From Acanthaster planci (taxonomy: Eukaryota; Echinodermata; Asteroidea; Valvatida; Acanthasteridae), in NCBI RefSeq assembly GCF_001949145.1, contig NW_019091370.1:2295980-2359979 (forward strand): DNA of 64,000 nucleotides. Direction: 5' to 3'. Numbering within the stretch: the stretch's first letter is position 1; each line of letters starts with the position of its first letter. The position numbers were made by a program, and so were the translations under genes. Of this stretch, positions 26,849-37,110 are shown piece by piece. The notes under the pieces were generated by a model. That model was not told where the DNA came from, ran no database searches, and was given only the letters and a program-made list of their open reading frames with translations.

Positions 26849-27045
26849 TAAGTCCGACGCCTCAAAAGTCCGTATATTTGGACTTACGAGGTGTCTGACT
26901 AATGAGGCGTTGGATCTATAGGCTGAAATAAACTAATAAAGAATCCTCCGACTTTTGCGGCATTGGACTTGTGGACTTTTTGGATGCATTTTTTTCGACT
27001 TATGAGACGTCAGGCCTACATCTATGAGGCGTCGAAGTTATGAGC
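26849..27045. repeat. Degenerate 16-bp minisatellite with an inverted first copy (hairpin)
   Basis: The unit approximates GACTTATGAGGCGTCG. Recognisable direct copies start at 26881 (GACTTACGAGGTGTCT), 26897 (GACTAATGAGGCGTTG), 26950 (GACTTTTGCGGCATTG) and 26997 (GACTTATGAGACGTCA), with a further ATGAGGCGTCG at about 27024. The first copy is inverted: arms 26851-26871 and 26880-26900 pair at 17 of 21 positions around an 8-nt loop. Short CG-containing tandem units with an inverted end copy also occur in subterminal regions of DNA transposons such as Helitrons and some MITEs, but no transposon ends were found here. Confidence 0.7.
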
Positions 27046-29929
27046 TGACCCCTGTGGAAAGCCCAATTGCAACTTGTGCAGCACCATTTTGGATTTTTTA
27101 TGGTTTCTGGGACAGACGGCAAGTGTCCCCTTATTAACAAAGAAATGGCAGGAAACATTTTTAACATGTCACAAGGCATGCACACATGAGGAACATATGG
27201 TATATTTTTTTCCAAAAAAAAAACGGTTGCACCTGCTCAGTGCATCCCATGCCCAATGCACATAACACCTGTGCATGCCCAGTGCCTTTTAACCATTCGG
27301 GTGTTGTTCCTATGTAACAATGTGGCAGCTTTTGTTCCTGGTGTGCAGCAGATGAACCAAATTCAATTTATCACAGCCGCCTGCAAGAAATTACAGAGTG
27401 ATCTGCTGAGTTGGTGAGCTTTGGCCAAGATATCTATGGGAAGAATCACATCTGCAACACTTCACAAAAACCTGATGATCACATTTTCCCCCTTTTTTGC
27501 ATTTAGAGAAAAAAAAACAAAGCACTAAACTACAAAACACATTCCCACTTGATGGTCGGTATCATTAACGATAATCACGGGTATGTTCTTACCAGTATTT
27601 ATCAAACCCATGCAGGACATCAATTTCAAGGTGAGCATCTGAAAGGAACTCTACAAAAATACCCATCCCAACAAAGAAAAGAGTGTGCAGTTTTTGTCAA
27701 CAGTGCAGCCAAGAGAGAGCGGTGAGCGACCCACCAACCGGGCCACGTTTGTCCCCCGAGCCTGGTCGGCCTCTTCTGTGGGGATTAAGGCCCCAATAAT
27801 GTGCCGCTTCAATCGGCCGGCAGCTTGCCTACAATTAGATTACTTTTTCATTACTCCCAACAGGGATAATTGTCCCTGATTCAAATTCCCATTTCTTTCT
27901 TTCCATGAATAATTTGTGGCACGGCCAGCAAGATTACCGATGATATTTTTTTTTATCATCTCAGCATGTGAGTCAAGTACAGTGACTAAAATGTGTTGTT
28001 CAACTTGAGAGCTCAGTCCCATTTTGAGCGACACTGACTTGGACCTGAAACTGATGTACAGGCATGTGATTTTGAACAATTACATGTACTCGTATAAGTT
28101 CTACAGGTGTAATCTGGACTTGAGAGGAAAAGATGATAGTTTCAGGTTGAAATCCCTTTGTCACTTAATCAAGCTGTATCGTTAATGGAACAGTGATGGT
28201 GCTACACCAAAATAATTACACATAATTATCAAAAGTTGGAAATGGTCTTGGGTACCTGACTTGCAGCAAGACCAAAGCAAATTAGAATGGCCACTTAGAC
28301 TTGCCAAGCATTCAGTATATTAGCAATTTACGCGCAACTAACTTTGAGGACTTTAATTTAGGAATTACTGACTCCATGTTTGCAGATTCAAGGTGTGAGA
28401 AACCCACAGAATGAGGAATTTGGCTCAATGTTTGCTTAATAGGATTGAGGAGTGGACACTCAGATGTTTACAAGTCAAAATTTAGAGTTTAAGAAGAATG
28501 ATTTGAGGTCTGAGGACTCGCCTGACAAGTTGACATGTTTTAGGAGTTGAACTGAACAGATTTTTCCGAACATCTACTCACAGATTTGAAGATGCTGGTA
28601 AAGGGGTCTGGAATATTCAGACGATACTGACAAAAAAGATCGGTCAGAGGACAAGAACCCCAGGGTTCAAGGTCCCAGCACACAGAAAGAAGGGGACTCT
28701 GGATCAATAAAGTCAGGACACAGAAAAGACTTCAAAACTTTGCCTGTTTGTTCGGATGTTCCAAGCAACATTTCAAGACACTCCCCTCCACCATATCCTA
28801 CTCAAAATGAGTCTTTCTTGGTTCCAAACTCCATTTAGAAATGATAAAGTTGGTGGTGTGAATTTTATGAGTCCCTCCTCCCTGAGGGGAGAAGGGTGTG
28901 CCATGTGGTCCGGTCCCGCCTTGAGGCTAACCTGCTGCCCCATGATCAATCCTACGCTGGGACTATAGGTAAAGCATATATACACATATTATACCACAAG
29001 CTTTCCGGCTCCTTTAATAAACCGGTGTTTGATGTTATCAGATAATTGATTCATATTGCGCCAAACTGCATGGACGGATGCCCAGTTTGTGTATCAGGTG
29101 GGAGGACTAAAGAAAATATCCCTAAGTTATGGTGGGAATGGGGGCAAACTGGACCTCAAAGCCATCCAAGAGAAGGGAATAGGAGACTGGACAAAGACCG
29201 GGTCCTAAAGCCTGCAACTGGTTTTTATAAGCTGGCTGATTCCACTCTTAAGTACACATAACATGTGGGCACGACAAGAGGTCATTTCACTGACCATGCA
29301 GATTGATGTTTTGTCTAGTTCCCTTGTTTTCTACTGCACCATTGCCACACAAGCTGTGAGACCAACCCAACGAGCTTTTCATTTCCCCCTGTGGAAATCC
29401 AAACAGATTTCCTTTTTCCAATCATCACTTCTCAGTTCTTTTCTTCATTAATTTCTCTTTCAGTTGTTAGTCCTCTGTTGCTTAGAATCACAGACTTCAC
29501 TGTTGATCTTCTGAATGCAGTGCGACAATGCTGCCACCAAATATAAATTTCAAGAATGAATGCGAACTCCCAATGAAGCCACTTCGAAAGTAGCATGATT
29601 AAGTATTCTAGCCGTTTGTAACCTTATCCAATTGGGGGGGAATAACTGCATGAATGATGAGGTTCCAGTATGGTGTAAGAGTCTATATTTGGACACAAGA
29701 TCTACTGTAGGGGGAAAAAAACCAATAATGATCTTTCACCAAATCCTCCCACTGGGAATTGATTGAGCCTCAAGACTACGAGGGGGGGGGGGAAATTGGA
29801 CGATACCTGCACTTTGTGTTTGTACATGACTTTCCTGACCCTTCTCTCTGTACAAAAGGAAGTATAACATAAGTAGCTACACGGGCAGGCGATTAATTTC
29901 ACCAGATGAAAACAGGAACGAGAGTCTGT
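27046..29929. other. Non-coding stretch, no gene recognised
   Basis: AT-rich sequence with many short chance frames. Positions 27700-27850 hold a CG-containing, repeat-free block (GGCCACGTTTGTCCCCCGAG, TGTGCCGCTTCAATCGGC) that may be regulatory. Positions 28380-28560 are purine-rich on the + strand. No RNA gene or transposon was seen. Confidence 0.5.
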
Positions 29930-30125
29930 AAACAACATCGGCGAAACAGTAATCTCATTCGGAAGGGGAGGGCGGATTGTGATTGCGCGCATCTCGCGCT
30001 GCTCTGGCGATGAGTAACAGAATTACGGCAGCCTTCCCCGAGTTTAATTTGAGGCTGATTTCCCATAAGACGCTGCAAGATATTCCATCCGTTTGCCAGG
30101 CTTATTAGGAGGGGATTATGTACAC
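29930..30125. promoter_or_regulatory. Candidate conserved non-coding block
   Basis: A dense repeat-free block with CG words (GATTGCGCGCATCTCGCGC at about 29980) and developmental-enhancer-like words: GTAACAGAATTACGGC, GAGTTTAATTTGAGGCTGAT, CTTATTAGGAGGGGATTATG. It carries none of the TACATGTA words that are common elsewhere. It is not open in any frame for long enough to be an exon. Regulatory function is inferred from texture only. Confidence 0.25.
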
Positions 30126-31689
30126 TGAGACAAGAGAGGGGGGAAAAAATCGTGAAGTGATCTACAAGCTTTTGCAAAGCAATCTGGGTTTCCCAGCGCT
30201 ATTTCCCCAAAGACTAGCAGCAGATTCAGTTAACTGCATTCCTGGCATGTTTGGCAAGAGGAGCTGACATTGCATCGGCTTGTGCGACTCGCAGTACACG
30301 CTGTTAACAAAAACACTGGGGAGCAAGGCCCACAACAACTGAGCTCGAGGAGGTGCAGCGTTGTGGCGTGTCATGTGTGTGTGCTTGGCTCCAAGGCACT
30401 TACTCGTTTCACCAGCTTACCGGGTAACTTAGTTCTCGGGAGCAAAGTTTTGATTGCTCAGAACAAGGAAGTAACCTGCACCATGCAGCACCGTGCACAA
30501 CAGAAGTCCCTCGCTGGAGCTGATTTACAATCACATAATGAGCAATACTACATTCATGTAAAATACACGTACATGGGTACATGTCCACTATGGTACACAC
30601 CATGCAGTATCTAAATGCTTTGGGGGCTTCAATTACATGCAATGAACGGAGATAAAGTAACAGAATACTTGTTAAAACATTTGATGTCTTAATAGTGGAA
30701 CCTCACGAGAGTTTACTCCCAACTTGAGATGAGGGCTTTGTCTCCCAAAGGCAATGGACCCGTAACTTGTAGAAAGGAAATCTCAAGGAGAAGCAGGACA
30801 CAATAAGCCTATATGACATTTGGCTTTGCTAACATGTAGGCCTACGCTTTCCTTGGAAGTTTCAAATCCCTCATCCCTTCCTGGCTCCCATAAAGAAAGC
30901 ACACTTGTGCATGTAGGCAAAGCATGGCGTCATCAGCAGAGAGGCCTACAGGTGGTTTGTATGATCTCGTGCTGTAATTCTGTGTGAATTGTTGGAATAA
31001 GTGTCCTTTGCTCGGCACCATTCAAGTAGCGTGTCATACTCACTTCAAACTGTCTGTATAGATTTTCCGACAAGCCCTTTTGGGAGTCACACTTCCAATT
31101 TCTCTCCATGAAACACTACCCTGATTAGGTCAATCCCCCCTTGTCTGAATGGCTGCCATCAAATTCAAATTCACAAACAAAAGACTTGTCAAAATGGGTC
31201 TAACTGATCATGTGACCTTTCAATCGTCAAATATCCCATGGGAAATTTCCTAAAAACAGAAACGAACTATGAATGTCTGTGCAGTGACCTAGAGGTACCT
31301 ACATGTAATGGACAGGTACCTAGTTGTGAGAGGGGTCAATCCCCAGTCAATTTGCAGAAGTAGAGTCCTAAAGTCCTAGTTGGTGACTTTCTCCTTTAGT
31401 CCCAGCAAGATTGCACACTACAAAAAGGAAAGAAAAATTTTGAGAGGAATTTTTTGGCCTTGTTGGTTATAATTTATGCCTCGGCTATCATAAAGTTTAC
31501 TTGTAACACCTTGAAATACATTTTGGGAATGCCATTTTTTCCCCAGAATTGAATTGTTTTCATTTTCACCTCCAAATAGTCAATTTAGAAAATACTTTCA
31601 AATTTTGGTAATCAATATCCAACCGGTAATATTTGGGAGAGTCCTAAAGGCTAGTCTCCCAATCTCTCTTATCTCTGCCCATTCCCAAA
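30126..31689. other. Non-coding stretch, nothing specific seen
   Basis: No gene, RNA gene or complete repeat. Frames at 30162-30374 (- strand) and 30270-30614 (+ strand) overlap antisense and match nothing known. A direct repeat of GGTACCTA lies near 31293 and 31315. TAGGCCTA-like words occur at 30838 and 30943. Confidence 0.6.
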
Positions 31690-31960
31690 AGGAAACAGCC
31701 GTGCCAAACCAATCAAAGCGGTGAGCCAATCTTTCCTCATCCGCACTGTATCTGGAGCGTTAGCCGGGGCGCCCAGTCAACTGGAAGTAACTCCGCCCCC
31801 CTCTGCTCCAGACATCCTATCCAGCACTGCTGCACTAGTGGGGTAATCCTCATGACAAGCCCGCCCCGTCAGAGAGTGCCACTATACTTTCTCCTGGATC
31901 TTGTCCCCATTTCCCTAATCAATTGGTACCAAAAAAAAAAAAAAAGTGGCCAGAACTATG
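31690..31960. promoter_or_regulatory. Candidate promoter/enhancer-like GC-rich block with CCAAT and GC boxes
   Basis: The block contains ACCAATCA (about 31709), AGCCAATC (about 31724) and a CTCCGCCCCCC GC box (about 31791), within CG-containing repeat-free DNA. A strong CCAAT match, GACCAATCAG, lies further on at 32191-32200. It ends in a poly-A run (31930-31945). The mix of CCAAT and GC boxes is typical of animal proximal promoters, but no exon, TATA box or initiator can be assigned, so this is a candidate only. Confidence 0.25.
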
Positions 31961-32684
31961 AGCAAACGAGAAGAGACTTGGAGGGGGTATCATAAGGCGT
32001 TTAGAGCACCCTGTTTAATAAATTACATTTCCAGATTAACTGGCTGAGGTGATGATAAGTTGCCTCAATTGGGTTGATGAAAATCAGTGAGGTGCGAGTA
32101 CCGATTTTCCTCTCCTTCCCCACCCTTCTTTTTTTTCTCTTGACTGCCTCTTTTTTTGCTTCTTCTTCTTACGGGATTTTCACAGCTAAGGACCAATCAG
32201 AGCTTAATCTGAATGGCAGAACCCCCCCTCCCTTTGCCCTATTGGGAAATCCCAGTGTGGATGATTGGATGGCTAGAATTTAAGAACTTAAACAGGGAGA
32301 TGGTTTGTCTCAGGCAGACAGCACAGCTGTGGGAAAGACAGAACAACTGGATCCCAAAACAAACGTTTTGAAATGTAGATGGATTTTATGAGAGTGCTAA
32401 CTCACTGTGCACAGTGAAGCCTGCTTTGAGCATCCATGTTTGTGCACAAACCTATGGAAGATGTGAAACTTAGCAGGGCTTTTGTACAGCTATTTGCATA
32501 GATATGTCACTGTAAAATGATGCATTGTCAGAGGTGATATGCTAAAAATGTTCAATCAGTTAATGAGCGAATAAGTTTGCTCTCTAAACATTGTAAACGT
32601 GTTGGTACCGCTATCTGTGCTAGGGATAGATTTTGCTGAGGCTTTTTAATGTGTTATACTACTCATAGAAGATTTTACTGACAG
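31961..32684. other. Non-coding stretch before the retrotransposon remnant
   Basis: A frame at 32074-32283 (+ strand) encodes a hydrophobic, signal-peptide-like N-terminus because it reads through a T/C-rich tract (TTCTTTTTTTTCTCTTGACT); it is not taken as a gene. The tract is followed by a CCAAT word (32191-32200). The remainder is plain AT-rich sequence. Confidence 0.5.
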
Positions 32685-33480
32685 AAAAGGAGATGGGTAT
32701 CCCAGGAGACAGAATGGAAGGGAAAGGGCATTAGAGATATTGGAGAAGGGTATAAACTCTACTACTGAGTTGGTAGACAAGGGACAAATGGATTACATGT
32801 AGGTATTATCTTGAAAGAGGAGTTCAAACAGAAAGTAGTGGATGTCAGCAGGGTGTCAGACAGACTGACGAGAGTTCAGATCATATGGCAAGGAGTTTTC
32901 TACACATCATCGACAGGTACATGTATGCCCCTCAAGGTGGATACTCAGAACAACAAAAGAGTAGTTTCAAGAACATCTGGAAGACCTGATCGTGAACATC
33001 CCAGGGGATGAACCACAGATCCTGGGAGCAGACCTTCATTGTCACTTGGGAACTACATTGTACATCTGGAGAGTCTCAGATGACCCATGATGGCAAAGGA
33101 TATGGCACCAGAAACAGGGAAGGGGAAAGGATGCCAGAGATGGCAGAGAGCATGGACCTCTTCCTCCTTCGTGCAAGATTCCAGAAGAGAGAGTAGGAGA
33201 GCAGTGGAGTAGGCATGACACACACTGACTACTTCTTGGTACGAAGCAAAGACTGATAGTTATAAGATGTTAAGGTACATATACTACCTGGCAAAGCAGT
33301 AGCCCACCAACAATTACAGCCTGTGATGGACTGGTTTGATGGGGGAGTTGACAAAGAGAAGACAGGATCAGACAGAAAGGAAAATTAGAGTTTGGAAACT
33401 GAAAGATACGATAGCAGAGTACAGGAGAGGGTCAGGTACAACATGGCCCATGCAAGAAAGGGGCCAGAAAGAGGGTTATA
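32685..33480 (+). pseudogene. Decayed non-LTR retrotransposon: endonuclease domain of the pol-like ORF2
   Basis: Pieces of one apurinic-endonuclease-type domain occur in the right order across shifting frames: QETEWKGKGIRDIGEGYKLY (about 32703-32762), GIILKEEF (about 32801), RVSDRLTRVQIIWQGVFY (about 32848), YAPQGGYSEQQKSSF (about 32926), IPGDEPQILGADLHCHLG (about 32999), GKGYGTRNREGERM (about 33095), ARFQKRE (about 33176), TDYFLVRSKD (about 33226) and RKIRVWKLKD (about 33378). These match, in order, the endonuclease of RTE/CFDP2-like non-LTR elements of animals, which cuts target DNA to prime reverse transcription. At least three frameshifts and several stops (TGA near 32763, TAG at about 33197, stops near 33254-33262) show it is dead. 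The usual Asp-x-Asn catalytic motif reads Asp-Leu-His. No reverse transcriptase was seen downstream. The assignment to family is tentative; the domain identity is firm. Confidence 0.85.
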
Positions 33481-33645
33481 ATTTTCACACAAGACAGAAA
33501 AGATTTTCACACATTTTCACACACATTGGGAAAGACTTTCACAGACTTTCCCAAGAGTGGAAAAACATTTTCCCACCTTTTCACCCAAATTGGAAATCAT
33601 TTTCATGCCTTGTGAAATGTGAGTGTGAAAGTAAATTTCCTGTCC
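33481..33645 (+). repeat. Degenerate TTTTCACAC-type short tandem repeat
   Basis: The word (A/T)TTTTCACA(C) or close variants (ATTTTCACACA, GATTTTCACACATTTTCAC, GACTTTCACAG, ACTTTCCCA, CATTTTCCCACC, CTTTTCACCC, CATTTTCATG) recurs about every 10-20 bp. Spacing is irregular and copies are diverged. It begins exactly where the retrotransposon similarity ends and may be the degenerate tail of that insertion or an independent simple repeat. Confidence 0.5.
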
Positions 33646-33691
33646 CAATTCACACTGTTTACTTCCAACTGCAATAATTTACTATTCATGT

Positions 33692-33709
33692 ACGTGTACA
33701 TGTACACGT
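33692..33709. repeat. Perfect 18-bp palindrome ACGTGTACATGTACACGT
   Basis: The 18 bases are exactly self-complementary and extend the TACATGTA core that is abundant through the window. It lies shortly after the decayed endonuclease region. It could be a protein-binding site or part of a dispersed repeat; nothing else is visible. Confidence 0.7.
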
Positions 33710-35519
33710 GAAGTTTTCCATGTGAATAAATACAGTGGGACAAACCAGACTACAACAGGTGACAAATCTATGACACATTATTTCTGCATATTTGCAGATG
33801 ATTGCATGTAATAACAACATGTTGAACTTGAAATTGTACTGGTACACGTATGGAACTTATTTCTTGTATTATCTTCAAACACCTGTCCAAAATTCACAAG
33901 CTCTGTCGCTTTGCAATATGAAAGAAATAGAAGAACAATGTACCCGTACACATGTTCTTCAGAGAAGAGCATGCCACTTTCGGGGACAATCATTTTCGTT
34001 TGTTAGATTGAAATGTCAATCCCATCAAATAGCGGATCACACAAAAGTGCACAATGTTTGCCTGTGGAAATGAGCGAGGCGAGAGAGAATCATCATCCGT
34101 CTGTCATAATCTCATTCAGTTTTAATTTCATTTTAAGCCGCGATTATGATGGCACTTGATGGCCCTCAGGGTGTGGGGGGGTGAGCCGATGTGAGCCAGA
34201 CCTCATCTTCTCAACGAATGTAGTATGGATTTTTTAAAAAATGATGTGAACCATCCCCCCCGAATTGTGGACCTACAGCAGCTCTCGTAACACAAAACCG
34301 GTCAAGTAATACGCAGTGTTGGTTCGGGCAGTAACACCCGTCCAACATTACATTTCCCCCCAGAGCACTCCAAAGCTTCTCTTCCCCACTCTCCCCCCCC
34401 CTCGCATCCGTCCTGCCTGGCGGATTTTGGGCTCAACGGGGCCACAGCCAGTCTGGTTGGTTGGCCCAGACTCGCTTGGCCAGCCAGCGCCGCTGCTGAC
34501 ACATAAGAACTGGATTAAGCCTCATAGCCCCGGGCTGCCGGGCTTTGTTGCTCCGGATGAAATTTCTGCCCAAGCCTCTGATATTATTTGCCAATTTGAA
34601 ACAATTAGAGCAAATGCACTGCTCTCATGACTAAGCAGATGTGTTCACAGTCGTCGACACCCCGTACACAATGCTTTATCATGTATCTGTGCAATTACAC
34701 GTAGTACCCAATCACAAGGATGCATATATGCACAGTGGTAAGACCCGATATAGTACAATAAAGCATAACATGAACACAACTGACATTAATTTAGCAACGC
34801 ATGTTCACATGTTGATGTACAACTTATGGTTGAGCAGATTATTTGGTGTAAGAAGAGGCATACGCAGAAGGAAAGGAGGGCTTCGTGAACAGGTAGTGTA
34901 CAAACACTGGGGCCAGTTTGCCGCAGTCGAGGTGGCAGTTAATGTGATTGTAAAGTTGTGACTGTCAGGGCAAGTGGCAATTCACAGAAGTCAAACCCTT
35001 GAAGGAATTTCTCCCTAAAATATTTCTGGACTCCAAGATATTCATTCACATGTGTCAGCAGCCTCTGCTACCTTTAGGACAGTCTCTGATCCTGCACCCA
35101 GGAGAAGTTTGGACACTCAAGTCCCCATTGGGACAAAGTGCTGGATCCTTGTACTGTCATTAATCTCACCTCATCTTCCAACTAGCAATGACTCTACCAC
35201 TCCACTTCATATCGCGCCCATAGAAAAATGATGTGGAAGGGAAAAGCAGATAGGGCTAAACTCTGGGTAAAATGTCCCCCCCCCAAAAAAAAAAAATTCC
35301 AGGATAGGAGGCAAAGACATTGTAGTGTTCATCTTGACCTCTGAGAACATAATTGTTCTTTTCATTTTCCAAGTAGGGAATATACTCATAATTCTGTGGG
35401 ACATTCTGCATTCATTAAATGGGGCTGCTCATCCTTACTTGCAGCCACAAGCCTGAATGATTATGGACACAGGTACCGGTACATGTAGCTAAAGGTATAA
35501 GAAAGCAGCTAAGGCAGCT
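33710..35519. other. Non-coding stretch with two candidate regulatory blocks
   Basis: Two repeat-free blocks stand out. Positions 34090-34180 contain CATAATCTCATTCAG, TTTTAATTTCATTTTAAGCC and GCGATTATGATGGC. Positions 34510-34630 contain GGATTAAGCC, CTGATATTATTTGCC and GAAACAATTAGAGC. Both have TAAT/ATTA cores typical of homeodomain targets, but conservation is untested. TACCGGTACATGTA lies at 35474-35487. The remainder shows nothing specific. Confidence 0.35.
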
Positions 35520-35725
35520 GCTAGAAGAGGTGCCAGCTGCTGTTGGGATTTACAGAGGGAGGAAAGCAGAAAACCTGCAGGAAAAACCCCTGGTGCAGGA
35601 GACAAACAAAGAACAACTGGGTAATACTTGTGCTTCGCATATGATCCCCGCTTGACATCGAACCAGGGTCACGGTGGTGAGAGGTGAGCACTTTGTGCAC
35701 AAGCCACCTGTGCCATCCCACACAC
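35520..35725 (-). mobile_element. tRNA-derived SINE, antisense
   Basis: Read on the - strand, a tRNA-like head carries an A-box-like GGCACAGGTGGCTTG (35714-35700) and a B-box-like CTGGTTCGATGTC (35666-35654). These are internal RNA polymerase III promoter elements at roughly tRNA spacing. The head is followed by a non-tRNA body with GGGTTTTTCCTGCAGG and TTTTCTGCTTTCCTCCC (about 35600-35550). The body has the same general design as the SINE at 45.3 kb. The copy is diverged, with no intact CCA end or clear target duplication. Non-autonomous: it would depend on a LINE for mobility. Confidence 0.75.
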
Positions 35726-36589
35726 ATCCTTGCATTACAGTGACTTGCAGATGTGAACAAGTGAGGGAAAAGCTTGCCTGATCAAGATACAAAACACGAG
35801 GCCATACAAACAGCTGTACGGGTAACTTGTACATTTATGTTCATGTAAAATACAACTGAAGGGAAAAATTGATTAAATGCATCAAGACTCAAAGTTTGAG
35901 GTAGATAAGGAACGTGTTCAGATTTCACCAGTGCAGTCCCTCCAAAAATAAGACAATCAGTGGTTTAGGGGAAACCAAGAGGCAAAAATGCACGTACTCC
36001 GTACCGTACATGTACAGCCAATACAACCTCAGGTCTTCTTCAGCCACTGAGAACAGGATTTTTTTATAACGTGCATCTGGTGTTTCATCAAAATGAAGAC
36101 TTTGATAAATGCACTGATGTATCATGTCCGACATGTGCTCAATACTTGTACCACTGGCAAAATTATCAGCTATAAATTACAGTACATGCAACTAGTGATA
36201 AGTACGTGTACACAAGGTCTTGGGCAGCGCTGGAGATGCCCAAATCAGGATCTGCATGGGTATTTAACAACCGGAGCTCAACCGCAGCTTGGAGTGGGCC
36301 GGTACAATTAGTCAGACAGATAATGACGTATCACCGAGGATATCCAGGTACACGTGTTGACTAGATGCTTGACATCAGTTTTCTGAGGACGGCCCAAATG
36401 ACTTGACAACTGGCTGGAGGAGCGATGCGCAGGGAATGCATCAAACATATATCTCCACGTGCCTTATTGATCTGTGTTTGCCAAGCAATCAGCAATACAG
36501 TTTGCTTTCTTTTCCTTCTTTCTCTTGCTTTTTTCCCAGCAGACCTTTGCAGCTTCATTTCCTGGCCAGGAGTGTTACATTCAGATTTT
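35726..36589. other. Non-coding stretch, nothing specific seen
   Basis: AT-rich sequence with a TACATGTA word at about 36006. No gene, RNA gene or repeat family was recognised beyond short chance frames. Confidence 0.6.
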
Positions 36590-37110
36590 GGACCGCACGA
36601 GCCACGTCACCCCCGACTGGCTCATTAGGCAGTGGAGATGGCATTATTAGCGCCATTGGGCCAATAAGGGATCGCAATGCTGTCTCCGTTAGAGTGGAAT
36701 AGAATCATCCTGGTCAGCTTGGCTGGCTTCTGATTGCTCAGGGCTTTGGATCGTTTTCCTTTGCCCTCTCTCTCTCTTTTTCTCTCTATCTCTCGCTCGC
36801 TCTCTCTCTCTGGAACTGGTTGAGGGGAGTTTACTCGAGCAGAATGATCCAATGATGCTATAGTGAGCGCATTGCCGCCTATCATGGTTTCCTCGTACCC
36901 GCCGCTCAGCGCTGAGTTCTTGAGCTTCTATGCACAATTATTGGAGCGTCATAGACTCAGATGAGATTGCGGCTGCATCCCTTTGTGGTCATCAGCTCAT
37001 TATTCCGGTTGGTGTTCAATATTCAAGAGGATCTGATACTCGGATTGAAAATATTAGCCCTGAGAAAAAATCATCCAATTACTATAATCGTCTTCAGGAG
37101 AAACTGTTTT
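36590..37110. promoter_or_regulatory. Candidate conserved non-coding block split by a CT-rich tract
   Basis: Two dense repeat-free parts flank a CT-rich low-complexity tract (about 36765-36812). The left part contains GGCTCATTAGGCAG, GGCATTATTAGCGCC and GGGCCAATAAGGG. The right part contains CACAATTATTGG, CAGCTCATTATTCC, TTCAATATTCAAGAGG and CCAATTACTATAATCG. The frequency of ATTA/TAAT cores and CCAAT suggests an enhancer-like element. No frame continues through it as an exon would. Confidence 0.25.

Noticed and set aside
32074-32283. Small secreted protein with a signal-peptide-like N-terminus
   Set aside because: The hydrophobic stretch is a translation of a T/C-rich low-complexity tract. 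The rest resembles no protein, and the DNA around it looks regulatory (a CCAAT word).
32811-33677. Three separate small genes in succession on the + strand
   Set aside because: Their products are consecutive pieces of one frameshifted retrotransposon endonuclease, so they are one pseudogene (the last runs on into a simple repeat).
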